A stretch of 64,000 bases of DNA. It comes from Caballeronia udeis. Lineage in GTDB: Bacteria; Pseudomonadota; Gammaproteobacteria; Burkholderiales; Burkholderiaceae. The notes beneath the pieces were generated by a model. It saw only the letters and a program-made list of their open reading frames with translations, was not told where the DNA came from and did no database searches. The stretch spans positions 28,532 through 92,531 of the forward strand of contig NZ_FCOK02000034.1 in NCBI RefSeq assembly GCF_001544555.2, given 5' to 3'. Position 1 is the first letter of the stretch. Each line of letters starts with the position of its first letter. The position numbers and the translations under genes were made by a program. Shown one piece after another: positions 34,507 to 43,622 of this stretch.

Positions 34507-35304
34507 ATGAAACAAAACGGATTCCTGGGCCTGCTGTTCAACGCACTATTTCTCACGTTCATCGCCGCGCCTTTGGTCGTCGTGATAGCGGTCTCGTTCA
34601 CCAACAAGGGCTTCATCTCGCTGCCGTTCGACGGCGCGTCGCTGCGCTGGTTCAGGGCGATCCTGGACAACGACCAGATCGTGGATGCCTTCTGGCTCTC
34701 GGTGCGCCTCGCGCTGGTGGCGGCGACAGTCGGGGTGGCGCTCGCGTTGCCGGCGGCGCTGGCCATCGCCCGTTATCGTTTCCCGGGCCGCGCCGCGCTG
34801 ACCGGCTTCTTCCTCTCGCCCATGATGATCCCCGCTGTTGTGCTCGGCATCGCGTTCCTGCGATTCCTGAGCTTGCTCGGGCTTGGCGGTTCGTTCTGGG
34901 CGCTGTGCGCGACGCACGTGATCATTGTGTTGCCGTATGCGTTGAGGCTCGCGTTGTCATCGGCTATTGGTCTTGATCGCGATGCCGAACGCGCGGCGCT
35001 GTCGTGCGGCGCCAGCCGCTTCACCGCCTTTCGCCGCGTCGTGCTGCCGATGATCCGCACCGGCGTGGCCGGCGGCTGGGTGCTGTCGTTCATCCAGAGC
35101 TTCGACGAACTCACGATGACCATTTTTGTCGCGACTCCCGGCACGACCACGCTGCCCGTCGCGATGTACAACCAGATCGCGCAGACGATCGATCCACTGG
35201 TGGCGTCCGTGTCGACCGTGTTGATCGTCGGCACAATAGTTCTGATGCTGGTGCTCGACCGGATGGTGGGTCTGGACCGCGTCCTGATTGGAGAAACACG
35301 ATGA
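34507..35304 (+). CDS. ABC transporter permease, PotC-like
   Basis: A 265-residue permease with six hydrophobic helices and the coupling loop RAALSCGASRFTAFRRVVLP (about residues 160-180). GGGAGACGCC lies just before the ATG, 13 bp after the PotB-like gene. Its stop overlaps the start of the FAD oxidoreductase (ATGA), tying importer and oxidase into one translational chain. Confidence 0.92.
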   Translation: MKQNGFLGLLFNALFLTFIAAPLVVVIAVSFTNKGFISLPFDGASLRWFRAILDNDQIVDAFWLSVRLALVAATVGVALALPAALAIARYRFPGRAALTGFFLSPMMIPAVVLGIAFLRFLSLLGLGGSFWALCATHVIIVLPYALRLALSSAIGLDRDAERAALSCGASRFTAFRRVVLPMIRTGVAGGWVLSFIQSFDELTMTIFVATPGTTTLPVAMYNQIAQTIDPLVASVSTVLIVGTIVLMLVLDRMVGLDRVLIGETR

Positions 35305-36443
35305 GAGGTCATTCAGTCGACAGTCCCGACGTGCTGGTGGTCGGGGGTGGGCTGGTGGGAACCGCGGTGGCCTACGGGCTCTCGCGCGAGGGAGCGAAGG
35401 TCACGGTGCTGGACCAGGGCGATGGCGGTTTTCGTGCGTCGCGTGGCAATTTCGGACTGGTATGGGTGCAGGGTAAAGGCTACGGTTTGACACCCTATGC
35501 ACGCTGGTCGCGCAGTTCGTCCAGGTTATGGCCGGGACTCGCTGCAGCGTTGCTGGAAGACACCGGGATTGATGTATCGCTGAAGCAGCCGGGCGGTTTC
35601 CACCTGTGTTTCTCCGACGAAGAGATGGCCGAGCGCGAGAAGCGCCTGTCCACGCTGCAGGCAGAACTTGGCGGCGAGTATCCCTATCAACTGCTCGACG
35701 CGCAGGAGTTGCGCGAACGCCTGCCTGCCGTCGGACCTGAAGTGATCGGCGCAAGTTATACGCCCATGGACGGTCATGTGAATCCGCTCAAGCTGCTGCG
35801 TGCGCTGCACGACGCCATCCAGCGGCGGGGCGTGAAACTCATCAACGGCCAGGACATCGGGCGCATTGTTCCCGAGACCAACGGTTTCGCCGTGCATGGC
35901 AAGAACGCTGTGTGGCGTGCGCCTAAGGTCGTGCTGTCAGCAGGCCTTGGCAACCGTGCGCTCAGCGCCCAGGTGGGTCTGCATGCGCCGGTTGCGCCGA
36001 ATCGCGGACAAGTGCTGGTCAGTGAACGGGTCGCGCCGTTCCTGCATTACCCGACCATCAATGTGCGTCAGACCGATGAAGGCTCGGTCCAGTTCGGCGA
36101 CTCAATGGAGGAGGTCGGCTACAACGACTTCACCACAGCCGATGTGCTGTCGACCATCGCGCGGCGCGGCGTGCGTGCGTTTCCGTTGTTGAAGAACGTG
36201 CGGCTGGTACGCACATGGGCCGCCCTACGTGTCTACAGTCCGGACGGTTTCCCGATCTACGAGCAGTCGCTGCAGTATCCCGGCGCGTTCGTCGTCACGT
36301 GTCACAGCGGCGTCACGCTCGCGGCGGCGCATGCCATGCGCATCGCTCCGTGGATCACGGGCGGACCGATCCCCGATGAACTCGCCGCATTCCGGGGCGG
36401 CCGTTTTCTCGCCGCCGATCACGCGACCAGCCATGCTCATTAG
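35301..36443 (+). CDS. FAD-dependent oxidoreductase (DAO family), opine-oxidase beta-like subunit 1
   Basis: A 380-residue flavoprotein of the D-amino-acid oxidase/glycine oxidase superfamily. It has an N-terminal FAD dinucleotide motif (DVLVVGGGLVGTAVAYGLSR, residues about 9-28), then RASRGNFGLVWVQGKG near the flavin N5 region, a substrate domain, and the C-terminal flavin-binding TWAALRVYSPDGFPIYE and CHSGVTLAAAHA. Start overlaps the PotC-like stop. In octopine/nopaline oxidases and D-hydroxyproline dehydrogenases such a beta subunit binds the substrate. Similar to, but clearly distinct from, the DAO-family protein at 38312. Confidence 0.88.
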   Translation: MRGHSVDSPDVLVVGGGLVGTAVAYGLSREGAKVTVLDQGDGGFRASRGNFGLVWVQGKGYGLTPYARWSRSSSRLWPGLAAALLEDTGIDVSLKQPGGFHLCFSDEEMAEREKRLSTLQAELGGEYPYQLLDAQELRERLPAVGPEVIGASYTPMDGHVNPLKLLRALHDAIQRRGVKLINGQDIGRIVPETNGFAVHGKNAVWRAPKVVLSAGLGNRALSAQVGLHAPVAPNRGQVLVSERVAPFLHYPTINVRQTDEGSVQFGDSMEEVGYNDFTTADVLSTIARRGVRAFPLLKNVRLVRTWAALRVYSPDGFPIYEQSLQYPGAFVVTCHSGVTLAAAHAMRIAPWITGGPIPDELAAFRGGRFLAADHATSHAH

Positions 36444-36563
36444 CCGTTTCAACGTCCCGCTTGCATCGACTCCGGCATCAGAGGCGGCCTGCCGCTGCCC
36501 TTGCCGTTTCTCCGCGATGCGTCCTGAACGCCGACATTCCGCTTTGCTTCGACCTGTCCGACT

Positions 36564-36935
36564 ATGACTTCAAAACCGCTATTCAGAGTGCTCTCGCCAG
36601 CCGCCGGCACCGATGCTCAGGCCGAGGCCACCATTCTCCAGATCTGGTTCAACGACCAGCCGCTCAGCGTGCCGGGCGGACGCTCGGTTGCCGCCGCATT
36701 GTTGGCCGCGGGCGTCCAGCGGTTTCGCGCGACGCCGGTGTCCGGTGCGCCACGTGCGCCGTATTGCATGATGGGCGCGTGTTTCGAATGCCTGGTCGAG
36801 ATCGACGGCATGCCGAGCCGCCAGAGTTGCCTCGTCACGGTGCAGGACGGCATGCGTATTCATTCGCAAGAGGGGGCGCGCGATTTGCCGCCGTTTTCGG
36901 ATGTGAACCCCCTGGAGAACGCTCATGGCCGTTGA
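36564..36935 (+). CDS. Small [2Fe-2S] subunit, opine-oxidase gamma-like
   Basis: A 123-residue protein with a plant-type ferredoxin cluster loop: Cys residues in APYCMMGACFECLVEIDG (C-x4-C-x2-C) and a fourth in RQSCLV. The preceding strand is IWFNDQPLSVPGGRSVAAAL. This is the (2Fe-2S)-binding subunit of HcnA/OoxX/SoxA-N-type heteromeric dehydrogenases. A 120-bp non-coding gap precedes it, and its end overlaps the next gene by 11 bases. Confidence 0.9.
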   Translation: MTSKPLFRVLSPAAGTDAQAEATILQIWFNDQPLSVPGGRSVAAALLAAGVQRFRATPVSGAPRAPYCMMGACFECLVEIDGMPSRQSCLVTVQDGMRIHSQEGARDLPPFSDVNPLENAHGR

Positions 36936-38319
36936 AATTGTCGATGTCGCCGTGATCGGCGCCGGACCTGCCGGGCTCGCTGCCGCAACCCAGGCTGCGA
37001 GAGCGGGCCTGTCCGTGGTCCTGCTCGATGAGCAGGAAGCGGTGGGCGGCCAGATCTATCGCGCGATCGAACGAAGCGACGCGCAACGCCGCACCATCCT
37101 CGGCCCGGACTATGCCGCCGGCGCTGCGCTGGCAAGCGAGTTTGCACGCTCAGGTGCGCGTTATGTGCCGAACGCATCGGTCTGGCAAGTCACGCGTGAG
37201 CGCTCGGTGCACTATCTCAAGGACGGCAAGGTAAGCAGCTTCGAGGCCCGGCGCGTGGTGCTCGCGACCGGCGCGCTGGAGCGGCCCTTCCCGATTCCCG
37301 GCTGGACCCTGCCCGGCGTGATGACCGCGGGCGCCGCGCAGATCCTGCTGAAAAGTGCGGGCGAAGTGCCGGCCGAACCGCCCATACTCGTCGGTGGCGG
37401 ACCGCTGCTTTACCTGCTCGGATGGCAGTACGTCCGCGCGGGTGTACCCATTCGCGCGCTGGTGGATACCACGCGTCACGAGGACCGCTGGCGCGCCAAG
37501 CGGCACATGTTGTCCGCTTTGCGTGCGTGGCCGTATCTGAGCAAGGGCCTGCAGTTGATGCGGACCTTGCGCGAGGCGGGCGTGCCGATGCATGAAGCCG
37601 CCGACGACCTTCGGGTGGAAAGCGGTATAGATGAAGACGGTTCCGAGCGGGCACGGGCATTAAATTTCTCGGTGCGTGGTGTGTCGCATCGGATCGAGGC
37701 CAACGTGATCCTGCTGCATCAGGGCGTGGTGCCGAATACGCAATTCACGCTTTCGCTCAGGGCGGCGCATAAGTGGGACGAAGCGCAGTTATGCTTCGCG
37801 CCCGTCACCGATCAGTGGGGCGAGCTTGATGTCCCGGGCATCTTCGTCGCGGGCGACGGCGGCGGCATTGGCGGCGCGCAGGCGGCAGAGACGCAAGGCG
37901 ATGTGACTGCGCTGGCGATTGCCGCGCAGCTTGGCGCGATTGATACCGCCGCGCGCGATCGCCGCGCCGCGCCGCTGCTTCGCCGCCTGGCGGAGGTCAT
38001 GCGCATTCGTCCTTTCCTCGACAGTCTTTATCGTCCACGCGATGAAAACCGCGTGCCGAAGGACGAGGTCATTGTGTGCCGCTGCGAGGAAGTGACTGCC
38101 GGTGAACTCCGGAATTTCGTGAAGCTCGGCTGTCTCGGACCGAACCAGGCAAAGTCCTTCGGCCGGTGCGGCATGGGTCCATGTCAAGGTCGCCTGTGCG
38201 GATTGACCGTCACAGAAATTATCGCTGATGCGCGCAGCGTGGCTCCCGAGACTGTGGGCTACTACCGCATCCGTCCGCCGATCAAACCGCTCACGCTCGG
38301 AGAACTGGCCGGTGAATAA
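36925..38319 (+). CDS. ooxA: FAD/NAD-binding alpha subunit with C-terminal [2Fe-2S] (opine-oxidase type)
   Basis: A 464-residue pyridine-nucleotide-disulfide-type flavoprotein. It has an N-terminal FAD motif (VAVIGAGPAGLAAATQAARAG, residues about 6-26), LDEQEAVGGQIYRAI, a second GxGxxG-like nucleotide site near 155 (PILVGGGPLLYLLGWQYV), and GIFVAGDGGGIGGAQAA. A C-terminal BFD-like [2Fe-2S] domain follows (VCRCEEVTAGELRNFVKLGC and CGMGPCQGRLCG, four cluster Cys). This matches the alpha subunit of octopine oxidase OoxA, HcnB and D-hydroxyproline dehydrogenase. The gene symbol is by analogy; the substrate is not proven. Confidence 0.88.
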   Translation: MAVEIVDVAVIGAGPAGLAAATQAARAGLSVVLLDEQEAVGGQIYRAIERSDAQRRTILGPDYAAGAALASEFARSGARYVPNASVWQVTRERSVHYLKDGKVSSFEARRVVLATGALERPFPIPGWTLPGVMTAGAAQILLKSAGEVPAEPPILVGGGPLLYLLGWQYVRAGVPIRALVDTTRHEDRWRAKRHMLSALRAWPYLSKGLQLMRTLREAGVPMHEAADDLRVESGIDEDGSERARALNFSVRGVSHRIEANVILLHQGVVPNTQFTLSLRAAHKWDEAQLCFAPVTDQWGELDVPGIFVAGDGGGIGGAQAAETQGDVTALAIAAQLGAIDTAARDRRAAPLLRRLAEVMRIRPFLDSLYRPRDENRVPKDEVIVCRCEEVTAGELRNFVKLGCLGPNQAKSFGRCGMGPCQGRLCGLTVTEIIADARSVAPETVGYYRIRPPIKPLTLGELAGE

Positions 38320-39448
38320 GCCCGTAGCCAATGAGTCGGACGTGCTGATTATTGGCGGTGGGCTGCACGGATCGAGCAGCGCATTCCATATCGCGCGCTG
38401 CGGCGCGAGCGTGACCGTGCTGGAAGCCGATTACGTCGGTCGCCATGCATCGGGCGTTAATGCAGGCGGCGTGCGCACGCTCGGCCGGCCATTGCCCGAG
38501 ATTCCCCTGGCGCTGATGTCGCGGGAAATCTGGCACAACATTGTCGATACGATCGGTGACGATTGCGGTTTCGTGGCGTCGGGCCAGTTGAAGATTGCGG
38601 AGACCGAAGCCGAACTCGATGAATGCCGCGAACGTGTCGCGCTGCTCGAGGCGCATGGTTTCACGCATGAGAAAATCATCGACCGCGAGACCTTGCTTGA
38701 ACTGGAGCCGGCGCTTACGCCGCATGTAACCGGTGGCATCTGGGTCGAACGCGATGGTTATGCGTTGCCGTTCAGGACGACCACCGCGTTCCGGCTGGCA
38801 GCAGAGCGTCATGGGGCGGTGTTCCATGAAGGCACACCGGTCACGCGCATTGAACAGAAGGGCGGGCGCTGGTTCGCGCATACACCGTCCGGAGTTTTCT
38901 CGGCTGCGAAGCTGGTGGTCACGGCCGGGGCATGGGCGGGTGAACTTTCGCAGCAAGTGGGCGAGCCCGTGCCGGTGTATCCGGAAGGGCTGATGCTGAT
39001 GGTCACGCATCGGGCCGCCCCGTTCTGCCGCGCGACGCTGGGCGCAACGGGACGGCCTCTCTCGTTCAAGCAATTCGATAACGGCACGGTGGTGATTGGC
39101 GGCAAGCTGATCGGGATCGCGGACCTGCCCGGACGGCATGGTGAAGTCGATTTCGCGCGGCTGGTCAAGAGCGCGAACACGGTTGTCGATCTGTTCCCGC
39201 ATTTGCGTAATCTCGGGATCAACCGGGCATGGGCGGGCGTGGAAGCCTTTACCGATGACTCGCTGCCCGTGATCTCGCCCAGCCGGCGTGCGTCCAACCT
39301 GACCTATTCGTTCGGGTATTGCGGCAGCGGGTTTCAGCTTGGGCCGGCATGCGGGAAGCTGGTCTCCGAGCTGGTGCTGGACGGCGTAGCGTCGTTGCCG
39401 CTGGATGCGTTTGCCATCGACCGGTTCAAGGATGTTGCGGCGGCATAG
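38312..39448 (+). CDS. FAD-dependent oxidoreductase (DAO family), opine-oxidase beta-like subunit 2
   Basis: A 378-residue DAO-family flavoprotein. A GTG at 38312 overlapping the previous stop by 8 bases gives MNKPVANESDVLIIGGGLHG, with the FAD motif at about residues 10-30; no better start is available. Other features are ASGVNAGGVRTLGRPLPEIPLAL, IWVERDGYALPFRTTTAFRLA and the C-terminal FGYCGSGFQLGPACGKL. It is the second beta-type subunit in the operon, so the complex may have alternative substrate-binding subunits or a two-beta heterotetramer. Confidence 0.87.
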   Translation: MNKPVANESDVLIIGGGLHGSSSAFHIARCGASVTVLEADYVGRHASGVNAGGVRTLGRPLPEIPLALMSREIWHNIVDTIGDDCGFVASGQLKIAETEAELDECRERVALLEAHGFTHEKIIDRETLLELEPALTPHVTGGIWVERDGYALPFRTTTAFRLAAERHGAVFHEGTPVTRIEQKGGRWFAHTPSGVFSAAKLVVTAGAWAGELSQQVGEPVPVYPEGLMLMVTHRAAPFCRATLGATGRPLSFKQFDNGTVVIGGKLIGIADLPGRHGEVDFARLVKSANTVVDLFPHLRNLGINRAWAGVEAFTDDSLPVISPSRRASNLTYSFGYCGSGFQLGPACGKLVSELVLDGVASLPLDAFAIDRFKDVAAA

Positions 39449-39508
39449 AGATGACACATGGTTGTGCCATGCTGATTGATGGTTATTTTAAATAAACAAG
39501 GAATACTT

Positions 39509-39862
39509 ATGAACGATATCGTCAGGTTCGAAACCAATCAGCGGATGAGCCGCGTGGTGAAGGCTGCAGGGCTGGTGTTCGTCGGCGGACAAACGTCGAA
39601 TGACCGCACGCTTGATGTGAAGGGACAGACGCAGCAGGTTCTTGCGAAGATCGATGGTTATCTCGCGCAGGCGGGTATTGATAAAACGCGGCTAGTGTCT
39701 GCGCAAGTCTGGCTGGCAGACATTGGGCGCGACTTCGCGGGCATGAACGAAGTGTGGGATGCATGGGTCGCGCCGGGTTGCGCGCCGACACGCGCGACGG
39801 TGGAGTCGAAGCTGGCCGCGCCGGATCTGCTGGTTGAGATCACGGTGACTGCGCTGGCGTGA
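39509..39862 (+). CDS. RidA/YjgF family enamine/imine deaminase
   Basis: A 117-residue RidA-family protein. The ATG at 39509 follows AAGGAATACTT. Motifs are VVKAAGLVFVGGQTS, QTQQVLAKIDGYLAQAGIDKTRLVSAQVWLADI (split by the family's helix), and a conserved Arg in CAPTRATVESKLAAPDLLVEITVTA. RidA proteins hydrolyse reactive imines/enamines made by amino-acid oxidases. As the last gene of the operon it is well placed to handle the product of the DAO-type flavoproteins. Confidence 0.93.
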   Translation: MNDIVRFETNQRMSRVVKAAGLVFVGGQTSNDRTLDVKGQTQQVLAKIDGYLAQAGIDKTRLVSAQVWLADIGRDFAGMNEVWDAWVAPGCAPTRATVESKLAAPDLLVEITVTALA

Positions 39863-39946
39863 TTTTGCGGGGTGAAGGTCGGCGCGTGAGCCGATGCTGA
39901 ATTCAGCGGCGATCGCTCCGTCCGTTTAAACCGTCACTCATGTTGT

Positions 39947-40531
39947 TCACGGTCCCATAGCCGAACGCATGGCCGCGGCGATATCGCTCGCCACCGACGC
40001 AAGAGCCCGGCTATGCGCCTTCACCAGCGCATCATAGCCGGGCCCATCCGCAGCCTCATGGACGACCGAGCGTCCGCTCACCCGCTCTCCTCGGTTGGGC
40101 GGACGCGCCGACCAGATCACAGCCAGCGTCACTGCGCCGCTCATCGAAGTGTCGAATCTCTGCACGTCAACCGAGACACGGTAGGCGTTATCGTCCACAC
40201 GTTGCGGGTAAGTGGACACTATCGCACCCGGTATGAACTGCTCAAGGTCCGCCGCTAATACTCGGGGGATCTGGCTTTTCAGCAGTTCGGCCCAACGAGC
40301 GAACTCATCGATAGACACGCGGTTCGCATCCACCCTGGTGACTATTTGCGATCGGTCGATCAGTTCGGGGACCGTAACCGGATCAATAGCAATTGCCACC
40401 CGCGCGACCTTTGGCGACTGTTCGACCACCGGAACAGCGTTCAGCGTATAGAACTTCGATTCAGGCGACGTCGCGCATCCCGACAAAGAACCCAACCCAA
40501 TCACGCTCAAAGACAGCAAGAAAAATCGCAT
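39947..40531 (-). CDS. pqiC: PqiC-like outer-membrane lipoprotein
   Basis: A 194-residue lipoprotein with signal peptide and lipobox (LGSLSGC, Cys19 as lipid site), of the PqiC/YmbA (ABC-type transport auxiliary, DUF330) family: KFYTLNAVP, DPVTVPELIDRSQIVTRVD, WAELLKSQIPRVLAADLE. PqiC anchors the PqiB tunnel at the outer membrane. Its ATG overlaps the PqiB stop by one base. It is convergent with ridA. Confidence 0.92.
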   Translation of the reverse strand: MRFFLLSLSVIGLGSLSGCATSPESKFYTLNAVPVVEQSPKVARVAIAIDPVTVPELIDRSQIVTRVDANRVSIDEFARWAELLKSQIPRVLAADLEQFIPGAIVSTYPQRVDDNAYRVSVDVQRFDTSMSGAVTLAVIWSARPPNRGERVSGRSVVHEAADGPGYDALVKAHSRALASVASDIAAAMRSAMGP

Positions 40532-42156
40532 TACTTGTCCCCGGTCTTGCCACGGATCAGCGCTTCCGGATGGCGTTCGAGATACTCCGCAAGCGAGCGG
40601 AACGAGGCTGCGGTCCGTGACAACTCGCGCATGGTGTCGGTAGTGCTTTGCTGCATTGGCGAGTCGCTTTGCAACGCGCGATTGGCCGACGTGAGCGCTT
40701 CGCGAGCCGCGGCCAACGTCGCTTTTGCTTCAGGTGCCAGATCGGTATTGATCGTATTCACCAGCACGTCCGCGTCACTCAGCGTCTTGCGCAGGTCACT
40801 GCTGATTCCTTCGAACGGAATCTTGTTGAGCTTGGCGACAAGACTCGTGATGGAGTCCTGCAAACCCTGCAGATTGCCCGGCACCGTTGGCAATTGGGGC
40901 GTCTTTTTAGTCCAGTCCACGGTCGCCTTGGGCGCGGCGGGGAAGAAATCGATAGCCACATACAGTTGTCCGGTAAGCAGGCTCGCGGTCCTCAATTGCG
41001 CCCTCAGCCCTTTCGATACCAGGAAGTCGGCGAACTCTTTTCGTTCCGCCGGAATACGCGTGCTGCGGTTCTCCGAGTCGTCGCTCTCGATCAAACGCTC
41101 GGGAAAAATGCTCACCTCGACGGGGATATTGAATTCCTTGTTCACCATATCGAAGTGCGTTTTGATCGCGGAAACCTCGCCAATCACGATCCCCCGGAAG
41201 TCGATGGGCGCACCGACGGCCAACCCGCGCACAGACTCCTTGAAGTTCAGCACGTATTTATCGACGATTGCGTCATGCCGCTTCATGGCCTCGGCCCGAT
41301 CGGAGAACAACGTGTACTGGTGCCGTGCATCGGCTTCAAGCTTGTTGGTCGTCTCGGGCGGGTCCTCGAAGGCGAGGCCGCCTATCAGGATGGAAACCAG
41401 TGACTCGGTGTTGATCTTCACGCCGGTCGTGTCCAACGACACGTCAACGCCGCTCGCATGCCAGAAACGGGTGTCGTTCGTCACGTACTTGTCGTAAGGC
41501 GCATTGACGAACACGTGCAAGGTCATTCCCTTGCCATCGGGATCGAGCGCGTACGAAACAATCTGACCCACCTGAAGCCGCCTGAAGAAGACCGGCGAAC
41601 CTATGTCGAGCGATCCCAGGTTTTCGCTCTTAAGCACGAACTCGCGTCCCGGCGCACCGGATGCGAGGACGGGCGGCGTCTCGAGTCCGACAAAGTCGCT
41701 ACGGGACTCTTTCGCCGTGCCAACGTCCATGCCAATGTGCGAGCCGGATAGCAACGTCCCTATGCCCGACACGGTGCCGCCCGAGATGCGCGGTCGAACG
41801 ACCCAGAAGCGGGTATCGTCAACCAGCATGCTGGACGCGTTGCGGGACATCTCGGCACTCGCCACGACCGTCTTGTGATCGTCCGAGAGCGCCACGCTTT
41901 TGATCGTTCCAATCTCCACGTTCTTGAACTTGATCTTCGTCTTGCCCGCCTCGATTCCTTCGCCGGTCGAAAAGCTGATGGTGATGGTGGGGCCTTTTTG
42001 CATGATGGATTGCACCGCCAGCCAGCCGGCAATCAGCACGGCGACAAGCGGCACCAACCACACAAGCTGCATGCGCCACTTCGACCGTGCGGCCGCCGCC
42101 GCTGTGGGGAAAACGGGCGCGTCCTCTCGATCCTCCTCTCCCGGCACCTTATTCAC
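40531..42156 (-). CDS. pqiB: PqiB, MCE-domain membrane-tethered lipid-transport protein
   Basis: A 541-residue MCE (MlaD) protein: a cytoplasmic N-terminus, one transmembrane helix at about residues 30-50 (LVWLVPLVAVLIAGWLAV), three MCE repeats (about 55-145, 170-260, 290-400) and a coiled C-terminal helix that forms the needle-like channel. Motifs include TISFSTGEGIEAGKTKIKFKNVEIG and GSPVFFRRLQVGQIVSY. PqiB spans the periplasm in the Pqi pathway. Its start overlaps the PqiA stop by 8 bases and its stop overlaps the pqiC start. Confidence 0.95.
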   Translation of the reverse strand: MNKVPGEEDREDAPVFPTAAAAARSKWRMQLVWLVPLVAVLIAGWLAVQSIMQKGPTITISFSTGEGIEAGKTKIKFKNVEIGTIKSVALSDDHKTVVASAEMSRNASSMLVDDTRFWVVRPRISGGTVSGIGTLLSGSHIGMDVGTAKESRSDFVGLETPPVLASGAPGREFVLKSENLGSLDIGSPVFFRRLQVGQIVSYALDPDGKGMTLHVFVNAPYDKYVTNDTRFWHASGVDVSLDTTGVKINTESLVSILIGGLAFEDPPETTNKLEADARHQYTLFSDRAEAMKRHDAIVDKYVLNFKESVRGLAVGAPIDFRGIVIGEVSAIKTHFDMVNKEFNIPVEVSIFPERLIESDDSENRSTRIPAERKEFADFLVSKGLRAQLRTASLLTGQLYVAIDFFPAAPKATVDWTKKTPQLPTVPGNLQGLQDSITSLVAKLNKIPFEGISSDLRKTLSDADVLVNTINTDLAPEAKATLAAAREALTSANRALQSDSPMQQSTTDTMRELSRTAASFRSLAEYLERHPEALIRGKTGDK

Positions 42157-43420
42157 GTTCCAGCTCCACTGCGTCCCAGATAAGCCGTGGATCGAATGAC
42201 AACGCGGCGAACATGGTCAGCACGACCACCGCGCCAAAAGCGATGGCGCCAGGCCCGGCTTCAATACTTGCAACCGAACCGAATTGCACGAGGGCGACCA
42301 GGATGGTGATGACGTAGATATCGAGCATCGACCAACGGCCGACAAACTCGACGATCCGGTAAATGCGGGTTCTTTCACGCGGGATCAACGCGGAGCGCAA
42401 CTGCGTGCTCCACGCGAGATAGGTGAGCGACAAGATCTTGATCATGGGTACCACGACACTTGCAATGAAAACGATAACGGCAAGCGACCACGATCCTGTC
42501 GTCCAGAGATAAACAACACCACTGAGGATCGTGTCGGATTGCGCGCCGAAGAGGGTACTGGTGACCATGACCGGCAAAAGGACGGCAGGGATATAGAGGA
42601 TCATGGCGGCGAAGATGAATGCCCAGGTGCGTTTGAGACTGTCCGGCTTGCGCAGATGCAAGCTTGCGCTACAGCTTGGGCAACTCGCGCCGTGCGCGTG
42701 AGCGGACGGCTTCGAAAGCAGGTCGCAGTGGTGGCAAGTGAATAGACCGGCACGCGCGCCGGTAGCCGTCGTGGAGGAGCTTGCGGCGACCCCGTATGAC
42801 ACATCACCGTCGTTTCGCACACCGCCGATCCGCGCCCAACTATCGCGTGGATTAAACGTCACGGCCGCAGCCGCAAGCAGCACCATCACCGCGCCGAATG
42901 CCCAGATCGCAACGCCGGGAACGACGGATGCGATGTGCTGGAGTTTGACGAGTGCGACCAGCAAGCCGAGCATGAGCACTTCAATCATTCCCCAGGGCGC
43001 GATGTGCCGCAGCACCCGAAGAACAATCTCGGGCTTTTGAGGAAAGCCGCCTAGCTGCAAGGGTAATAGCAGATAAATCACCGCCGCCATATTCAGTGAC
43101 GGCATCAGGATAGTGGTCACAAAGACAAGGCCTGCTATGGCCCACATGCCGTCTGCATACAACGATGAAGCCGCACCGAACAGCGTGGTGTTGACAAGCG
43201 TGCCATTGACCCAAAGCCCGACGACCGGAAAGCAGTTGGCAACCACGAACAGGATGGCCGCAGCCACGGTGAGCGCCAGTGCGCGATCGAATGTGGCCGG
43301 CAGGCTGCGGTAGAGGGTAGCGCCGCATCGTTGACAACGTGCAGTACCACCGTCCGTTAGTTCCGTCTCCCACTGGAGCAGATCACATTCGTGACATGCG
43401 ATTAACTTGGCTTCATTCAT
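42149..43420 (-). CDS. pqiA: PqiA, paraquat-inducible inner-membrane protein
   Basis: A 423-residue membrane protein made of two similar halves. Each has a zinc-ribbon-like Cys pair (IACHECDLLQ with CQRCG near residues 7 and 28; TCHHCDLL with CPSC near 226-246) followed by about four helices. This is the PqiA architecture. Either ATG at 43429 or 43420 could be used; I chose 43420 because it gives the usual MNEAKLIACHECDLL start, and neither has a strong ribosome-binding site. It is first in a tight pqiABC operon thought to move lipids and protect the envelope. Confidence 0.93.
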   Translation of the reverse strand: MNEAKLIACHECDLLQWETELTDGGTARCQRCGATLYRSLPATFDRALALTVAAAILFVVANCFPVVGLWVNGTLVNTTLFGAASSLYADGMWAIAGLVFVTTILMPSLNMAAVIYLLLPLQLGGFPQKPEIVLRVLRHIAPWGMIEVLMLGLLVALVKLQHIASVVPGVAIWAFGAVMVLLAAAAVTFNPRDSWARIGGVRNDGDVSYGVAASSSTTATGARAGLFTCHHCDLLSKPSAHAHGASCPSCSASLHLRKPDSLKRTWAFIFAAMILYIPAVLLPVMVTSTLFGAQSDTILSGVVYLWTTGSWSLAVIVFIASVVVPMIKILSLTYLAWSTQLRSALIPRERTRIYRIVEFVGRWSMLDIYVITILVALVQFGSVASIEAGPGAIAFGAVVVLTMFAALSFDPRLIWDAVELERE

Positions 43421-43622
43421 CTTCGACATCCGCTGGCGGGCGCTTGATCCGTAGCGCATACCTTTTATCCGACTGGCGCGGCTATATTCGTGCGGGCGCG
43501 GCAGAGATCGGCTGACTTGACGAGAAGCGGCATGGCTGGCCGCGTTCCAGGAGGTTCCGCGCCTACAGGCGATACCGGATCGGCCGTTGCTCGAACCCGA
43601 CCTGGTTGTTCCCTATCCGGCT

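Noticed and set aside
33465..34766. 433-codon antisense frame across the permease genes
   Set aside because: Low-complexity His/Arg/Gln-rich translation opposite well-supported permeases; a shadow frame.
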